Below are positions 39,409 to 50,800 of a DNA stretch of 64,000 bases, piece by piece (within the stretch, counting starts at the first letter, position 1; each line of letters opens with the position of its first letter). The notes below the pieces were generated by a model. The model was not told where the DNA came from, ran no database searches, and was given only the letters and a program-made list of their open reading frames with translations. Both the position numbers and the translations under genes were made by a program. The stretch is from assembly GCA_029817715.1 (NCBI GenBank), contig JARUPY010000234.1, positions 47,474 to 111,473 on the forward strand, given 5' to 3'. The stretch is from Melastoma dodecandrum. Lineage: Eukaryota > Streptophyta > Magnoliopsida > Myrtales > Melastomataceae.

Positions 39409-41574
39409 TCATGATTCTTTCATCGATGGGTTTGTCCGATCTTCCATGGAGTTATCTGAAGAACTATCTGGTTCATTGACCTGTGGTGGATTGTCAGCCA
39501 TATAAACTAAAGGAATCTCACAGAGTTGTGAGTCTGTTGAATACTCAGTTGTAGGCTGATCTTCTACATTTGAAGTATCTTCGGTCGATGTCTCCGAGAA
39601 AGATGATTCGGAGAATTCTTCTGTTAACCTTTCACTTGGAGGTTTTGCCATGAGAATCTTTAATTCATCCTGGTCGTCTTGGTAAGTGAATTCTGGAGGA
39701 TCCATAGAATAATGGATTCTTAAATCTCTTGGGAAGTGTCCTGCTGGGTCAGGTCCTAGCCAATGTGGTACAGAAACTGAGGGATAATTCTGCAGCTTGT
39801 CTTCTTTGATTAGTAGCTGCTGGGTAGGAATCTGCTCTGAAGAACTTTCTTCGCTTTGAGATTTTAAAGGGCTAGGAGATCTCTGTCTTCGAGAGGATTC
39901 AGTTGCTTTCTTCTTTCCTTCTCGGATCTCAGTTCTTCGTTGTTCCTGTGAACGTTGCTCTTGTTGAGTCTTACGCTTTTGCTTTTCTAGTTTCTTTGCA
40001 ATATCTCTGATGTCTGCTACATCTTTCTTGTTCGGATCTCCGAACAGATAATAGTTCTTGGATGGTTTCTCCAAAGGTGAATAGGAAGGTTTCCTTCCTA
40101 AGTCCATGAAATCTGATCCTCCATATGATGTCTTCAAGGGAGGTTTCTCTTGCATCTCTCGGGCCGCTTTGATTAGTTTCTCTAAGCGGGCTATTTCTTC
40201 ATCTGGATCAGATTGAAAGTGTGCAGGGTATCGTCCTTGTTCGATGTTGTCCAAGGAATGCTGTAGTACCCTAAGTACTTCATGCATTTGATCATGATGT
40301 CGATTGAGCTTTTGAGAGATATTCTGACTTTGAGACTGAATCTGGTGAGACAAATTGTGTTCTGTCTTTTCCAGGCGACTTTCCACTTTATCTACTTTCT
40401 TGTGGATAATCTTCAACGCTTCATTCTGAGAGATCGCATTCTGGCTTTGCCAATTGAGCACAGTTTCTGCAAGGCTGTTGCGTTGCACATTTCCTTGTGC
40501 ATCTACAGCTGTAGGAATTGGAATTTTAGCAGTATACCTGATATTGTTGATAGTATGTTCCTCCATGGTTGGAAATGTCAGGTCAGTTGGTTCTGGCTGC
40601 ATCATCATGATTGGCAAGGGAGCAAAAGTGTTGCTGTTGTATGATTCCAGCATCTGTACTTCTTGAGAACAGGCCTGAATGTTTTTTCTGGGGACTGGCT
40701 CAAGAGCTGGAGCAAGGGCTGTTGAAAGCTCTGGTTGAGGAGCGGGTACAAGTTCTGGAACATAGACTTGATTTGCAGTTGATGTATTCTTTTGTCGCCA
40801 CTTGTAGATAGCTTTGTAGTAGGGTAATATCGTCTGCTTTGGCTTCAGTGGACTCTTTGTATTTCTGGGTAGGTCTTCAAAGTCTTTATCCCATCCCGTT
40901 GGGATTATTGGGCTTGGTTCTGGTCGGGATGAAGGAGTCTCATAGTTTACGATGTAGTCAAACTTACCAGAGGGTTGTCCAAGCGGTCCTACTGTTTGAT
41001 CACCATTCTGATAACGCGGGTACAGAGATGGTTTCTTCACATGCTTTCTTGTAGGAGGAAAGATGAACGAGGCTTCTTCATCTGAGTCAGAGTCTTCCTC
41101 TGACCTTGAGAGACTTCTCCTGTTCTGGCACCTTGATCTATCCTTTTTCTTGGAGTAGTCAGGGGTGTCGCAATCTTCACAATCACAATAGGTTGGACAC
41201 CTTGCTACATCCCAGTAGCAGTGCTGGGATTGAGGGTCTCGAAAGAAGTATGTTGGATTTCCATGTCCATCAAAGGAGTGAATGATTCTATTGAGAGGAT
41301 CTGGCTTCTTTGTTCTTGGTACCGGTTGTATCATGAACATGGTTGGGAAAATGGGAGGTGGTGCTGGTTCTTTGGCTGCTGAGCGATCAAACTTGATAGT
41401 AATAGCTCCTTCTCTGTCTCTTGAGAAGGTGGAAACAGTAGACTGGATTGGTGGAAGTGGCACCGTCCTCTTCTTGATTTGCTCGAGTTCTGCTCTCGGA
41501 ATTTGTCTAGGGATGTGGATGCAAGTTGGAGCCTTTTGGTCATGGTAGTCAGCCACAATGAGTAAGGCATTCTG
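39409..41574 (-). pseudogene. Viral movement-protein end and polyprotein spacer
   Basis: An open frame that enters from host DNA at 41745 and becomes viral at 41574 (ADYHDQKAP block of the movement protein). It continues through about 700 residues of spacer. The spacer has a Cys cluster (CYWDVARC, then CDCEDC; 41222-41168), Pro-rich stretches, and a probable coiled coil (40430-40225, repeated hydrophobic heptads between NEALKII and NIEQG), which recalls virion-associated functions in this family. A Lys/Arg/Gln-rich segment and an acidic Ser/Thr-rich end follow before an in-frame TGA at 39411-39409. The same frame stays open beyond that stop into the capsid region, so a single stop codon separates them. 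Confidence 0.8.
41485..41574. repeat. Terminal direct repeat of the pararetrovirus insert (right copy)
   Basis: Right partner of 32897-32986 (87/90 identical). Viral similarity stops exactly at 41574, giving a clear host junction on this side. Confidence 0.88.
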
Positions 41575-41873
41575 AGAATATAAAAAGTATTTAATATTTA
41601 TTTTTAAGGATAGTCTACAATCCAAAACCTTTTTGAGAATATAAAAAGTATTATTATGAGTATTAAATTCGTTATTATTTACACGTGAAGGATTAATTAA
41701 ATTCAAAAAGCGTAAAAATGAATTTATTTTATATGTATATAGCACAAAAAAGAAAACCTGAGATTATAATTATAAAACTCTGTAAAAAGAAAAATGTCTA
41801 ACCACGAATTAAAATGGATTAACTAGAGATTTAGTCCGTAAGCAAAAAAAAAACGAAGTAAAATTTGTTTTAT

Positions 41874-43496
41874 TCAGACGGCAGTTGAGACCCCGTCGGA
41901 AGGTGCCGGAATCCGGTCGTCGGTATCTTCATTCTCCTTCGTAATCTCCTCGAGCGACTTCCCCTTCGACTCAGGCACCAACATGAACGTAAGCACCAGC
42001 CCGATCAGGTTAATCCCTGTGAGCACGAACAGGGAGTTCCGTATTCCTATCCCTGCAGGGTATCCAGAGTCTGCCTTCGCCTTGTTCTGGCTCTGGGCGG
42101 CGTAGAGGAACCCGAACGCGCCAACAATAGCCCCCGCTTTCCCAGACGCGGCCGATATCCCGTGGCAGGTTGCACGGAATCTTGCCGGGAAGATTTCTGC
42201 CGGCACCACAAAGGTGGTGCTGTTGGGGCCGAAGTTGGCGAAGAAGAAGGTTAGGCCATAAAGGACCACAAACCAGATGTGGTTCCCTTCCTTGGTCCAG
42301 TGCTCGTAAGGGAAGGCGAGAGCAAACATGAATATGGACATGAAAGCAAAGCCGATGAGTTGGATCACGTAGCGACCGAGGTGGTCGATGAGGAATACCG
42401 TGAACCAATATCCTGGGACGGTCCCGCACAGAGCTATCAGGGTCTGGGCTCGTGCAATCCTGTACAGCTCGTCGAGGGCGCTCATTGTTTTGGCTGCTGG
42501 GATCCAACCGATCGCGCTGAATATGTCCTTCTGGAATAGATTCTGGCTGTAGTATGCGACGTCGATCATGAACCAGGTGGTTGTGGTGCCAAGCAAGTGG
42601 AGGCCGTGCCTGCTCATGAACTCTCTGGAGAAAAGCCCGAACTCGTTCAATTTCTTGGTCGGCCTGGGCGACTCGATATCCAAAACAATCTTCTCTGGTG
42701 CGATTTCCATCTGGAGAACCTTCTGCATGTCGGTACGGGTCTGTTCCGCATTCTTGGCAACGAGCGCGGTGTAGCGTGGGGTCTCGGGCATCTTCATCCT
42801 CCAATAATACGTAAGGGCTGCAGGGAGAGCACCGAACATGAGTATGATCCGCCAGACATAGTCAGCCTCCGGCACGGTGGACCCAATCGGGTCGACCGCA
42901 AATGATTTTGCTGGGAAAAGCGTCCCGAAGATGGTCGAGGCGAGGATCGCCACGGCACCTCCTACTAGGATCCCAAATCCCTGCATAGAGAACACAGCGG
43001 CAATAAAACTCCCTCGGCTTCTCTTGTTCGAGTACTCAGCCATGATCGTGGCCGACAAAGGGTAATCCCCGCCAATCCCAAACCCAAGCCAGAACCTAAA
43101 GAAGCAAAGCGTGGCCATGACCATCTTGGGCGAGTGTCCGAACGACAACCCAGAGCATATCGAGCACACGATCATGAGAACAAGCGTGATCCCATAGACG
43201 CGCTTCCTCCCCAGCCTATCTCCAAGCCACCCAAAGAATAGTTGCCCGGCCAACGTCCCACACAATGCCACCCCATTGACAGCGGAAGCGACGTTTGGGG
43301 GGAGGCTACCAGGTTTCGAGGTGCCGGAAGTGTAGTAAATACGACCGAGGAGCTTGGTAACGAGGGATATGGAGAAGAGGTCGTAGGCATCGGTGAAGAA
43401 TCCCATCCCGGCGATCACCACAGCCGTGAAGTGGTAGAGCTGAGTCCTCGCCTGATCCATCACGTTGAGGACATCGAGTTGCTGATCGTTCGCCAT
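41874..43496 (-). CDS. PHT1: High-affinity phosphate transporter, PHT1 family
   Basis: Intronless, 540 aa, typical PHT1 length. It is a plasma-membrane H+/phosphate symporter of the major facilitator superfamily with 12 predicted membrane segments and a central cytosolic loop (about residues 240-295). Visible signatures: [17 protein letters not shown] in TM1, [13 protein letters not shown] (MFS loop), the PHT1 hallmark [37 protein letters not shown], and [10 protein letters not shown] at the end. The start at 43496 (gccATGGC) gives [11 protein letters not shown], as in the family. A TATA-like TTTATATAC lies about 70 nt upstream on this strand. A search of the 300 nt upstream found no P1BS (GNATATNC). 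A 264-codon antisense frame across the gene is a codon-usage shadow. It appears intact and its stop is 300 bp from the viral insert. Confidence 0.96.
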   Translation of the reverse strand: MANDQQLDVLNVMDQARTQLYHFTAVVIAGMGFFTDAYDLFSISLVTKLLGRIYYTSGTSKPGSLPPNVASAVNGVALCGTLAGQLFFGWLGDRLGRKRVYGITLVLMIVCSICSGLSFGHSPKMVMATLCFFRFWLGFGIGGDYPLSATIMAEYSNKRSRGSFIAAVFSMQGFGILVGGAVAILASTIFGTLFPAKSFAVDPIGSTVPEADYVWRIILMFGALPAALTYYWRMKMPETPRYTALVAKNAEQTRTDMQKVLQMEIAPEKIVLDIESPRPTKKLNEFGLFSREFMSRHGLHLLGTTTTWFMIDVAYYSQNLFQKDIFSAIGWIPAAKTMSALDELYRIARAQTLIALCGTVPGYWFTVFLIDHLGRYVIQLIGFAFMSIFMFALAFPYEHWTKEGNHIWFVVLYGLTFFFANFGPNSTTFVVPAEIFPARFRATCHGISAASGKAGAIVGAFGFLYAAQSQNKAKADSGYPAGIGIRNSLFVLTGINLIGLVLTFMLVPESKGKSLEEITKENEDTDDRIPAPSDGVSTAV

Positions 43497-44056
43497 GGCT
43501 ACAAGGGAAACTGTCGAACGCTACCAACTGATGTAAACTCCCCCTTGGATTGCGAATGCGTGTGTATATAAAGGGGGGGATGGAATGGAAGAAATCTGTG
43601 CAGGGGGATAAATAAAGCATATTTTGTGAACATTCGAACAGATTTGTTCATCCGATCTCGCAGTGAAAATCTCTGTTCCAGTAACAGAACTTGATTTCAG
43701 TCTTTGCTGATCCCAAAAATTAAAATCACTTATTATTTTTGTGAATAACATGGAAGATATTTTCTCTCTCTCTCTCTTTTTTTTTGGGGGGGGGGGGGGG
43801 GGGAGAATTCAACAGACAATCCTGGACAATATCCTGTTGGAATATTTTAAAGATGAAGGTGAAAAAGTCCCGTGACGTGGAAAGAGTTTCGAAAAAGAAG
43901 TGGCTTATGCCATCAGCCCCAAGTATATGCCAAGGAAGATCCCCTCTCCACTTCCCCAACTCCTATATAAACTGCCCTCCCTTCTCTCCTAATTTCACCC
44001 CTTTATCTAAGCTAAACTCCTCTCTGCAACCTCTGGTCTCAACACATCCTCCAAAC
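43497..44056. promoter_or_regulatory. Divergent promoter region: PHT1 (-) and small ORF (+)
   Basis: Contains TATA-like sites for both directions: near 43565-43572 for PHT1 and TATATAA at 43964-43970 for the rightward unit. Between them sits an unusual composite tract: CT repeat (43763-43777), T run, then 18 G (43786-43803). A pyrimidine-rich leader runs from 43976 to 44055. Confidence 0.55.
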
Positions 44057-44149
44057 ATGTTCTGCTTCGGAAGAGGAGATATGGGTCCCCCGAGGAGGCG
44101 CGAAGGCAGCGCGATGGACGAAGAACACAGACTTGGACTCCGCCGGTAA
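44057..44149 (+). CDS. Possible small peptide gene (30 codons), unrecognised
   Basis: A short ORF starting MFCFGRGDMGPPRRR and ending GLRR. What makes it more than noise is the context: a clean TATATAA at 43964-43970, a CT-rich leader, and an ATG 93 nt after the TATA. The ORF end overlaps a consensus splice donor (CCG|GTAAGG at 44145/44146), so it may be the first exon of a longer product. A second small ORF (44152-44220, 22 codons, MGDLSKRNS) follows in another frame. I recognise no family; it is not DVL/RTFL-like. Transcript data would be needed to call it a gene. Confidence 0.3.
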   Translation: MFCFGRGDMGPPRRREGSAMDEEHRLGLRR

Positions 44150-44624
44150 GGATGGGTGACCTGTCCAAGAGGAACTCCGGTTCCGATTCAAGGGCAACTG
44201 CTATCTTTGGCAAAACATGATTATTAGGATGTACTAGATGATTATCGTAAAAGCTCTTATGCGGAAGTGATATGTAGATGTCTTATCACAAGAACCCAGA
44301 TAGGGATGTAAAGGTTTTGGGCATCACTAATGCTTTATGGATCTTAAAACATATGGCATCAACCCATTCCTTCATTTCGGAATAATTGAAAATTCTTTCC
44401 TGGGCAATAGGATAATCCGTGGTTGACAGTTAAAGTCTTGGAATTCATCGGATCTCAAGGCTTTAGGAGAAAAGATTACAAGATAAGATCCAATTCTCAA
44501 AATTTGAACTTGAAAATGAAAATCTCGACACCAGCTACCAATCCATCCCTATTCAGAATGAGTTCGCAACAGCACTTTCGATGTAAAACATAGGGATATC
44601 TTTAAAGAGAAATAATGATGATGG

Positions 44625-45360
<736 letters not shown>

Positions 45361-46396
45361 TGACAGCGACCAGGGCTACCACAACCTGAAAATAAAATGA
45401 GTCAACTAGAATATCAAGCAAACAAATGGACATAGGTTATAACAATAAGGATTAGGATCGGCATCTCCATCAGTGTAAAACACCAAGGGATTTCATTTAT
45501 TCCAATTACATATCAGGCGATTACAGATGATATAGCCAGTAAATACGTTCCCCTCATGTCAATCTTTTTTATTGTCTAGGAGGGGGTTTGCGACTGAAGA
45601 GAATTTTGGTTGGTTAATCTGATCTGTTCATCGGTGGTCCGCAAGTATACGAAAAACCCGATCAAAAGAGAAGCAGCGGCAATAGAAAGATCCGATCACA
45701 GAAAAAGCAATTGCAACATGAGATCAACCTAAAAAGCCTAACGGGCGCACAGCTCCAGTAGAACAGCCAAGATTTCCGTACGCGGCACAGCAGAAAAGGA
45801 TCACGAAAACGCGATCCCAAAGAAATTCCACATCACATCCGAAATCAACAACCACGACCGTTCAAGACCGAGCACGAAGGATCAGGTTTACCGCACCGGA
45901 GGGATCTCCCGGGAGGTCGCGCCGGCCCAAATGGGGGAAGTCCGAAGTGGGAGGAAGTGTGGCTAGGGTTTTCGGGAAGAGCATGTTGTGCGCAAAACCT
46001 AGCGTATATATATGACCAGCAGGGGGAAGGCCGAAATGACCATTTCGCCCTAGCATTCCACTATGGGCTTTAATTGTTGGGCCTCTATTAGCCCATTTGT
46101 TAAGGCCCGTCTGTGGATTTTTCCTTTTTGCGGTAATTAAATTATTGCGCTCAAACCCAATCTGACCAATATCAACAATAACTAAATGATTTAGTAGGAG
46201 GGGCTCATTATGATGATGATAATTATCACTACAAGTTTCCTCTGCCCAACAAATTGTTCTGCCACCCTACTTGTAATTAATTATACTAGCAATACTAATA
46301 TCCCTCCCTTTTCCAGTAATGTTAGCCATGAAAACGATCATGGTTGGATGTAAATGTGATCTCCATTTTCTCCTCAAACCGCACCCACCTCCAGGA
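45361..46396 (-). promoter_or_regulatory. RPS15A 5' UTR intron and promoter
   Basis: The 5' UTR intron spans 45386-45891. On the gene strand, AAAACCCTAG (telo-box, 45963-45972) lies in the non-coding first exon. A TATA run is at 46005-46013, and three site II elements follow: 46064-46069, 46078-46083 and 46090-46095 (reverse). This is the classic plant ribosomal-protein promoter arrangement. The rest of the interval up to 46396 shows no gene. Confidence 0.7.
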
Positions 46397-47828
46397 CTAG
46401 TACATCGTGGCATAGCCGATATGGTTCTTAGCAGCAACCTCGCAGACCGAAGAGATAGGGACTATGCAAAGGCCCCGACTTCGCAGATCTCGATGCCCAC
46501 GGGGAACGCTTGTTTCACCATGCGCCTGATGTACAGGAACCAACTGGGGATGCATACCTCTGATGCTCGCATATGAATTGGTTAGCATCTGAAGAAGAGT
46601 CTGGCATTTTGGGTAAGAATCATGAGGTTTTTCCCCGTTCCACAACTGGGGATTGCAGCACAGGAGTGAAGAAGAGATAAGGGGTACCTGAATTTGGTCC
46701 TGCAGAAGCTTAATGTAAAGGGAGGCTTCTTGAAGAACAGATGCAGTGTCGGTCTAGAAAAAACAAACGCAGTCTCAGGTAACCATCCGCGATAAGAAAA
46801 AGAAAAGAGTTAAGGATGCTGACATTGTCATACCTTGCCATAGGGAGACACCAGTTTCTGCAGAGCAGTGATTTTGTCACTAATCTTTTGGCTCCTCCGA
46901 ACAGGCAACCCAGCCGGACTGAGCTCACCACGACATTGTGACGAACATGGCGGCGGCACCGCGCTTTTTCTCCAGCTCTTTTTGCGATCCCCGGAACCAG
47001 AAGATTCCCCAAAATATTCTCCTGCGATCCGCCGGTCCTCTGCCTCTAATGGGCGCTTCCTTGTTTTGCTCATGGCCTGTGAATCCTCCTCGAGCCCCGA
47101 AAAGTCAAAATAAACAAAGACAACTCTAGTGAAAGCACAGTACTGACTCTGAGAAAAGATAACATACATCTGCGGGCGGCCGAACCGAGTATTTCTTCAC
47201 TGGGAGGTGAGGGATGCTGCGGCTAGATGTTGGGTACAGGGAACCTGCAGATCAGTCAAAAGATTATTCCTAGTTTGAACAAAACTCACTAAGAAACCGG
47301 CATCTGTGTGGTTTCTGCGAGAAGGGGGTGGTCCAAATGGTAAGTAATTGGGAGAAGTACAACTTTTTGTTGTATTAATTACCAGGTCGAAGGCCAAGAA
47401 TGTGCTGATCAGAAAAATCCAAACAATCTCCAACACCCCTCAGCCAGTTGTTGTCAGCAGGGAATGAACTGGGAGGATGGAAATAGTAGCCATTGCTGTG
47501 CAAATTCCTGCCAAATAACGAATATAGTAATATGACATGAATCTACTACTGTGGCTTTTCGTTTTTGTAATTTTATTTTCAAAATAGGGTGATTGGGAAA
47601 CTACATCTCGGTGGTATCATCCATCACAGAAGGTGGTTCTAGATTTGCCATCCTGAACTCACTGTTTCCTGCACACAAAAACGAAATGCAATGAAGATTG
47701 ACACACCACGTGAACATAAACCAATCAATGGAAAAGAACATCCGGAAGGGGATTCCTGATCTCGACCTACCGCCAATGCTGAAGAGCTCGGAAGGTAGGG
47801 ATGGATGACAGAAGGTGTTCTTCATCAT
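46397..47828 (-). CDS. bHLH transcription factor, non-E-box-type basic region
   Basis: Seven exons, 278 aa: 47828-47771, 47668-47605, 47507-47383, 47244-47168, 47088-46834, 46753-46688, 46588-46397. All phases close. The helix-loop-helix spans about residues 160-210: RRSQKISDKITALQKLVSPYGK, split by an intron before TDTASVLQEASLYIKLLQDQIQ. The basic region keeps R-R and K-I but lacks the His-Glu-Arg trio that contacts CANNTG, so canonical E-box binding is doubtful. Downstream, RDLRSRGLCIVPISSV is a conserved block of the group containing bHLH68/110/112/123. The N-terminal half is poorly conserved and rich in Ser/Pro/Asn. Least certain is the acceptor of exon 5 (ctcgag before GAGGATTC at 47088). 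Function unknown; nuclear regulator by family. Confidence 0.85.
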
Positions 47829-50800
47829 TCCTTCACCAGCAACTCACCCCTCTCGTACTTCTTCCCTTTTGATGGAATGGGAATCGAGAGAGTTTCCGAC
47901 TCTTTAGTGCCTGTACTAAGAGAGAAGCCAGAGAGGAGAATGAAAGTGATTTAGTGTTTTGGACAAACCAAGAGTTTTTTTCATTAGTCCCAAGTCAAGC
48001 TTTTGTAGTAGGAATTATGGGGCATATTATTGGTTTGAGCTTCTTCTGTTTTCTCTCTCTCTCTCTATCTCTTACAAAAGATTGAATTGAGGGTCGCAAG
48101 TTGGGAAAGAAAAGAAAACATATGTAGTTTTGTCCAAACTCTCTCTGGCGATTTACTCCAACCTATGAAATGTAATATAATTGTTTTATTATGACTAGGT
48201 CAAGTTCCTTTTTCTGGCAACAAAAGTATATTCAGTTTAATGTCGCCCTCATCATTTTTTTGTTTTGGGTTAATATATTGATATGAAGCTCTTTTATTGC
48301 CTAGGTCAAGGCCTTTATGAAATTTCATACATAAAAAATGTTGGCTAAATGGTTTAATAATCAAGATTAGAGGTGGAGTGGAATCTAATTAAATGAACAT
48401 ATATTATAAGGTTAAATTTAGGCATCTAAAGCGGGAAACAATTAATGTGGACATTTATGAACATACCGACGAAGAAGTTCAGAATCAATCGAACTGACCC
48501 GATTCTGATACTGAGAAAAGGGAATTCAGTAGGAATAGAGAGGGTTTTGAAACTTTCGCAGCACAATTTCGGTGATTATGTCGTAACTTAGTGACTTGAT
48601 CAGGCTGCGGCGTGACCGGATTCGGTCCCCTTTTCGTTCAAGAATAGTTAGCTCGCTAAGTAGGGACTAACTGTCGATGACCATTATTACTTTGTTCTCA
48701 TTTTCTTTCGTTTAGCGTCTGATTAGGCCGTTGCCGTGAACACGGGGTTCATTCCTTCTTTTTCAAGCTTCTATTCTCGAATTGGCGCCAAACCCTGGAA
48801 TAGTTATTCATCCCTGCTTCTTATGGTATGCGGATTTCCTTGCGGCTCCGAGACTTTCCCGAATCGGGAGATTGAAATCAGCTGCAAGTTTTCACGTGTA
48901 ACCTTCCCATTTTTGGCAACACCTTACGTGCCTAGAGGTTCCCAAAGTGTGCTCTAGGGTTTTTGACTCGATTAAGGTTTTTGTCGAGTCGTATCGGCCC
49001 TTTTGACATAACAAACATGCTACGCGTCCAGAACTCCCGCGAAGATGAACTATCCCCTTACGTGTGAGGGAAACTCACGAGGCTAATCGAGTTAAACCAT
49101 GGCACTAATCGTCATCACACATATTCAATTGTAATGGGATGACATTTGAGTGTGAGGCATGCAAACTAAAAGCTATTAAAATCATGAGGAGCAGACCATG
49201 TCCTTCATTCCTATGGGGTTGTCCCTTCACGACATTCATCCAAAGTCTGACCTTTGATCTTCTGGTTTTTTTTTTTATATCATCAATCTTAATATTTGAT
49301 TCCTGATCTGTCACAATTCGGCCTGCTTTATCTTTTGTATATTAGTAAGTCTTTATTTTTATGCATATAAACAAGACCCACAAACAATAAAAAATTTCCC
49401 AAACTTTTAAATCCACAATCGATGAGATAAATCATATGAATCGATCTGAAATGGATAAGAATCTTCAACTACAGTAGCTGCAAGTTGCGGATAAAATTTT
49501 ATATTATTTTCAAGTACTTACAAACCTAATAAAAACAAAAAAAAAATTGCAACATCAAAATAAGTTAATTATGGGTAGACAACCACCGATTTACATTTAC
49601 CTTCGAAAACACATACTTTAAATATATACATAGAAAGTATATGTTTCAGAATCGTTCCTCGACCGTCCCCAGTTAATTAAATATCTCGGAAACTAATCGG
49701 TCAAACTAAATTATCCTACAACCAAAGCAACTTCTCTCCATAATATAATATATATGCATTATGTTGGGAAGGCAGAGAGAAGCGCCAGCAGCACTTGAAT
49801 AGTAAGATAATAATTAAGGACCCCCCCCCCCCGGCTCACCAACAAATGAACACGTGTTGATCTTACGTTGAATCCTCAACATAATCTATGGGTTGGCCGA
49901 AATCGCTTCACAACAAAACAGGTTTTCGACCCCGACAACCTTTGCATTTCCGAAAGAAGCCACCCGCTAACACAAGCAGTTCAAAACTAGGAAGATGTTG
50001 TATCAATCCTAAATGTCCCACCCCTTGGGGAAAAATGTATTTGGGCTACAAGCACGGGCTCAAGCCCAAATTTAGGCCCATTAAGCACATCCAATGGGGG
50101 ATCTGTCACGTTTGCGGAAACCTCGGTAAAACAACCGCCTCGTCGCTACCAAAACGTCCGGATGGTAAGCCACTGAAGATTGAGCTTGTTGGGGCTAATG
50201 TTGTTGCGCCAAATTATTGCTTCGTAGACCCCATCAGAACTCCTATAGGGTATGTAATAGTTTTGTCATTCTTCTTCCAGAACCTCTTCCCCAATGCCAT
50301 GCCGCTAGAAAATGCTATTTAGAAATATGTCGAATCCATTCTGTGTAATGTTGTTGAGTTGCTGCCTGGCAGAGTGAGAAGGCCACCGATGACTACCCAG
50401 GGACAAACTCAAAACCCTGGTCCGGGCCCCTCGCAGGTCGGCAACCGTCCGGGAAGGGTTGGGAATGTGAAACCCACCACTTAAGCTTTGGATGCAGATC
50501 TCGAGAGACATCAGTTGAAAGCCAAGAAGAGGACACCCAAACTTGCTGAAGGACCCTAATGAGCTTCCGGGACGAGCCATTTTCGTCTGGTAAACTTTAA
50601 ACATATGGTCAGATAATGTACAAAGCCAGTAAAACAAATCTAGTAGCAGGCCATGAGACAATCTGATTCGAGCTTTAGAATCCTAAGAATCTTCGGGGAT
50701 GCTCCATCCATGTTCTTACTGTCAACATGATCTTTGGCCTCCCGAGAATATTTGTTTGATAATGGCTCGAATTTCATCACCTCAGGTCTTTAACATTACC

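Larger units (their letters stand above)
32838..41574 (-). mobile_element. Endogenous pararetrovirus (Caulimoviridae), circularly permuted, broken
   Basis: An 8.7-kb insert on the minus strand. Read in viral sense from high to low coordinates it holds: end of the movement protein, spacer, capsid with zinc knuckle, aspartic protease, reverse transcriptase, RNase H, a long C-terminal extension, a promoter and leader region, a tRNA-Met primer-binding site, and the movement protein again. So a circular genome was opened inside the movement-protein gene, and 90 bp of that gene (3 mismatches) is present at both ends (41485-41574 and 32897-32986). There is no integrase and there are no LTRs, which separates it from Ty3/Gypsy elements. 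The single-polyprotein order resembles petuviruses or florendoviruses; genus not assigned. An in-frame TGA, a frame change and an altered RNase H residue indicate a non-functional old copy. Confidence 0.9.

Noticed and set aside
32783..41574. Ty3/Gypsy LTR retrotransposon reading of the RT-containing insert
   Set aside because: No integrase, no LTR pair, and a movement protein plus tRNA-Met site just before the polyprotein; the terminal repeat is coding sequence, not an LTR.
42010..42804. 264-codon ORF on the minus strand within PHT1 in another frame
   Set aside because: It fully overlaps the intact PHT1 coding sequence, has no family similarity and an odd His/Arg/Pro-rich composition typical of shadow frames in GC-rich genes.
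43497..43800. P1BS (PHR1-binding) element upstream of PHT1
   Set aside because: I searched by eye for GNATATNC on both strands in the 300 nt before the start and found only near misses.
49888..50322. 144-codon ORF with Cys pairs
   Set aside because: No recognised domain, no promoter or splice context; left as an unassigned frame inside the intergenic entry.
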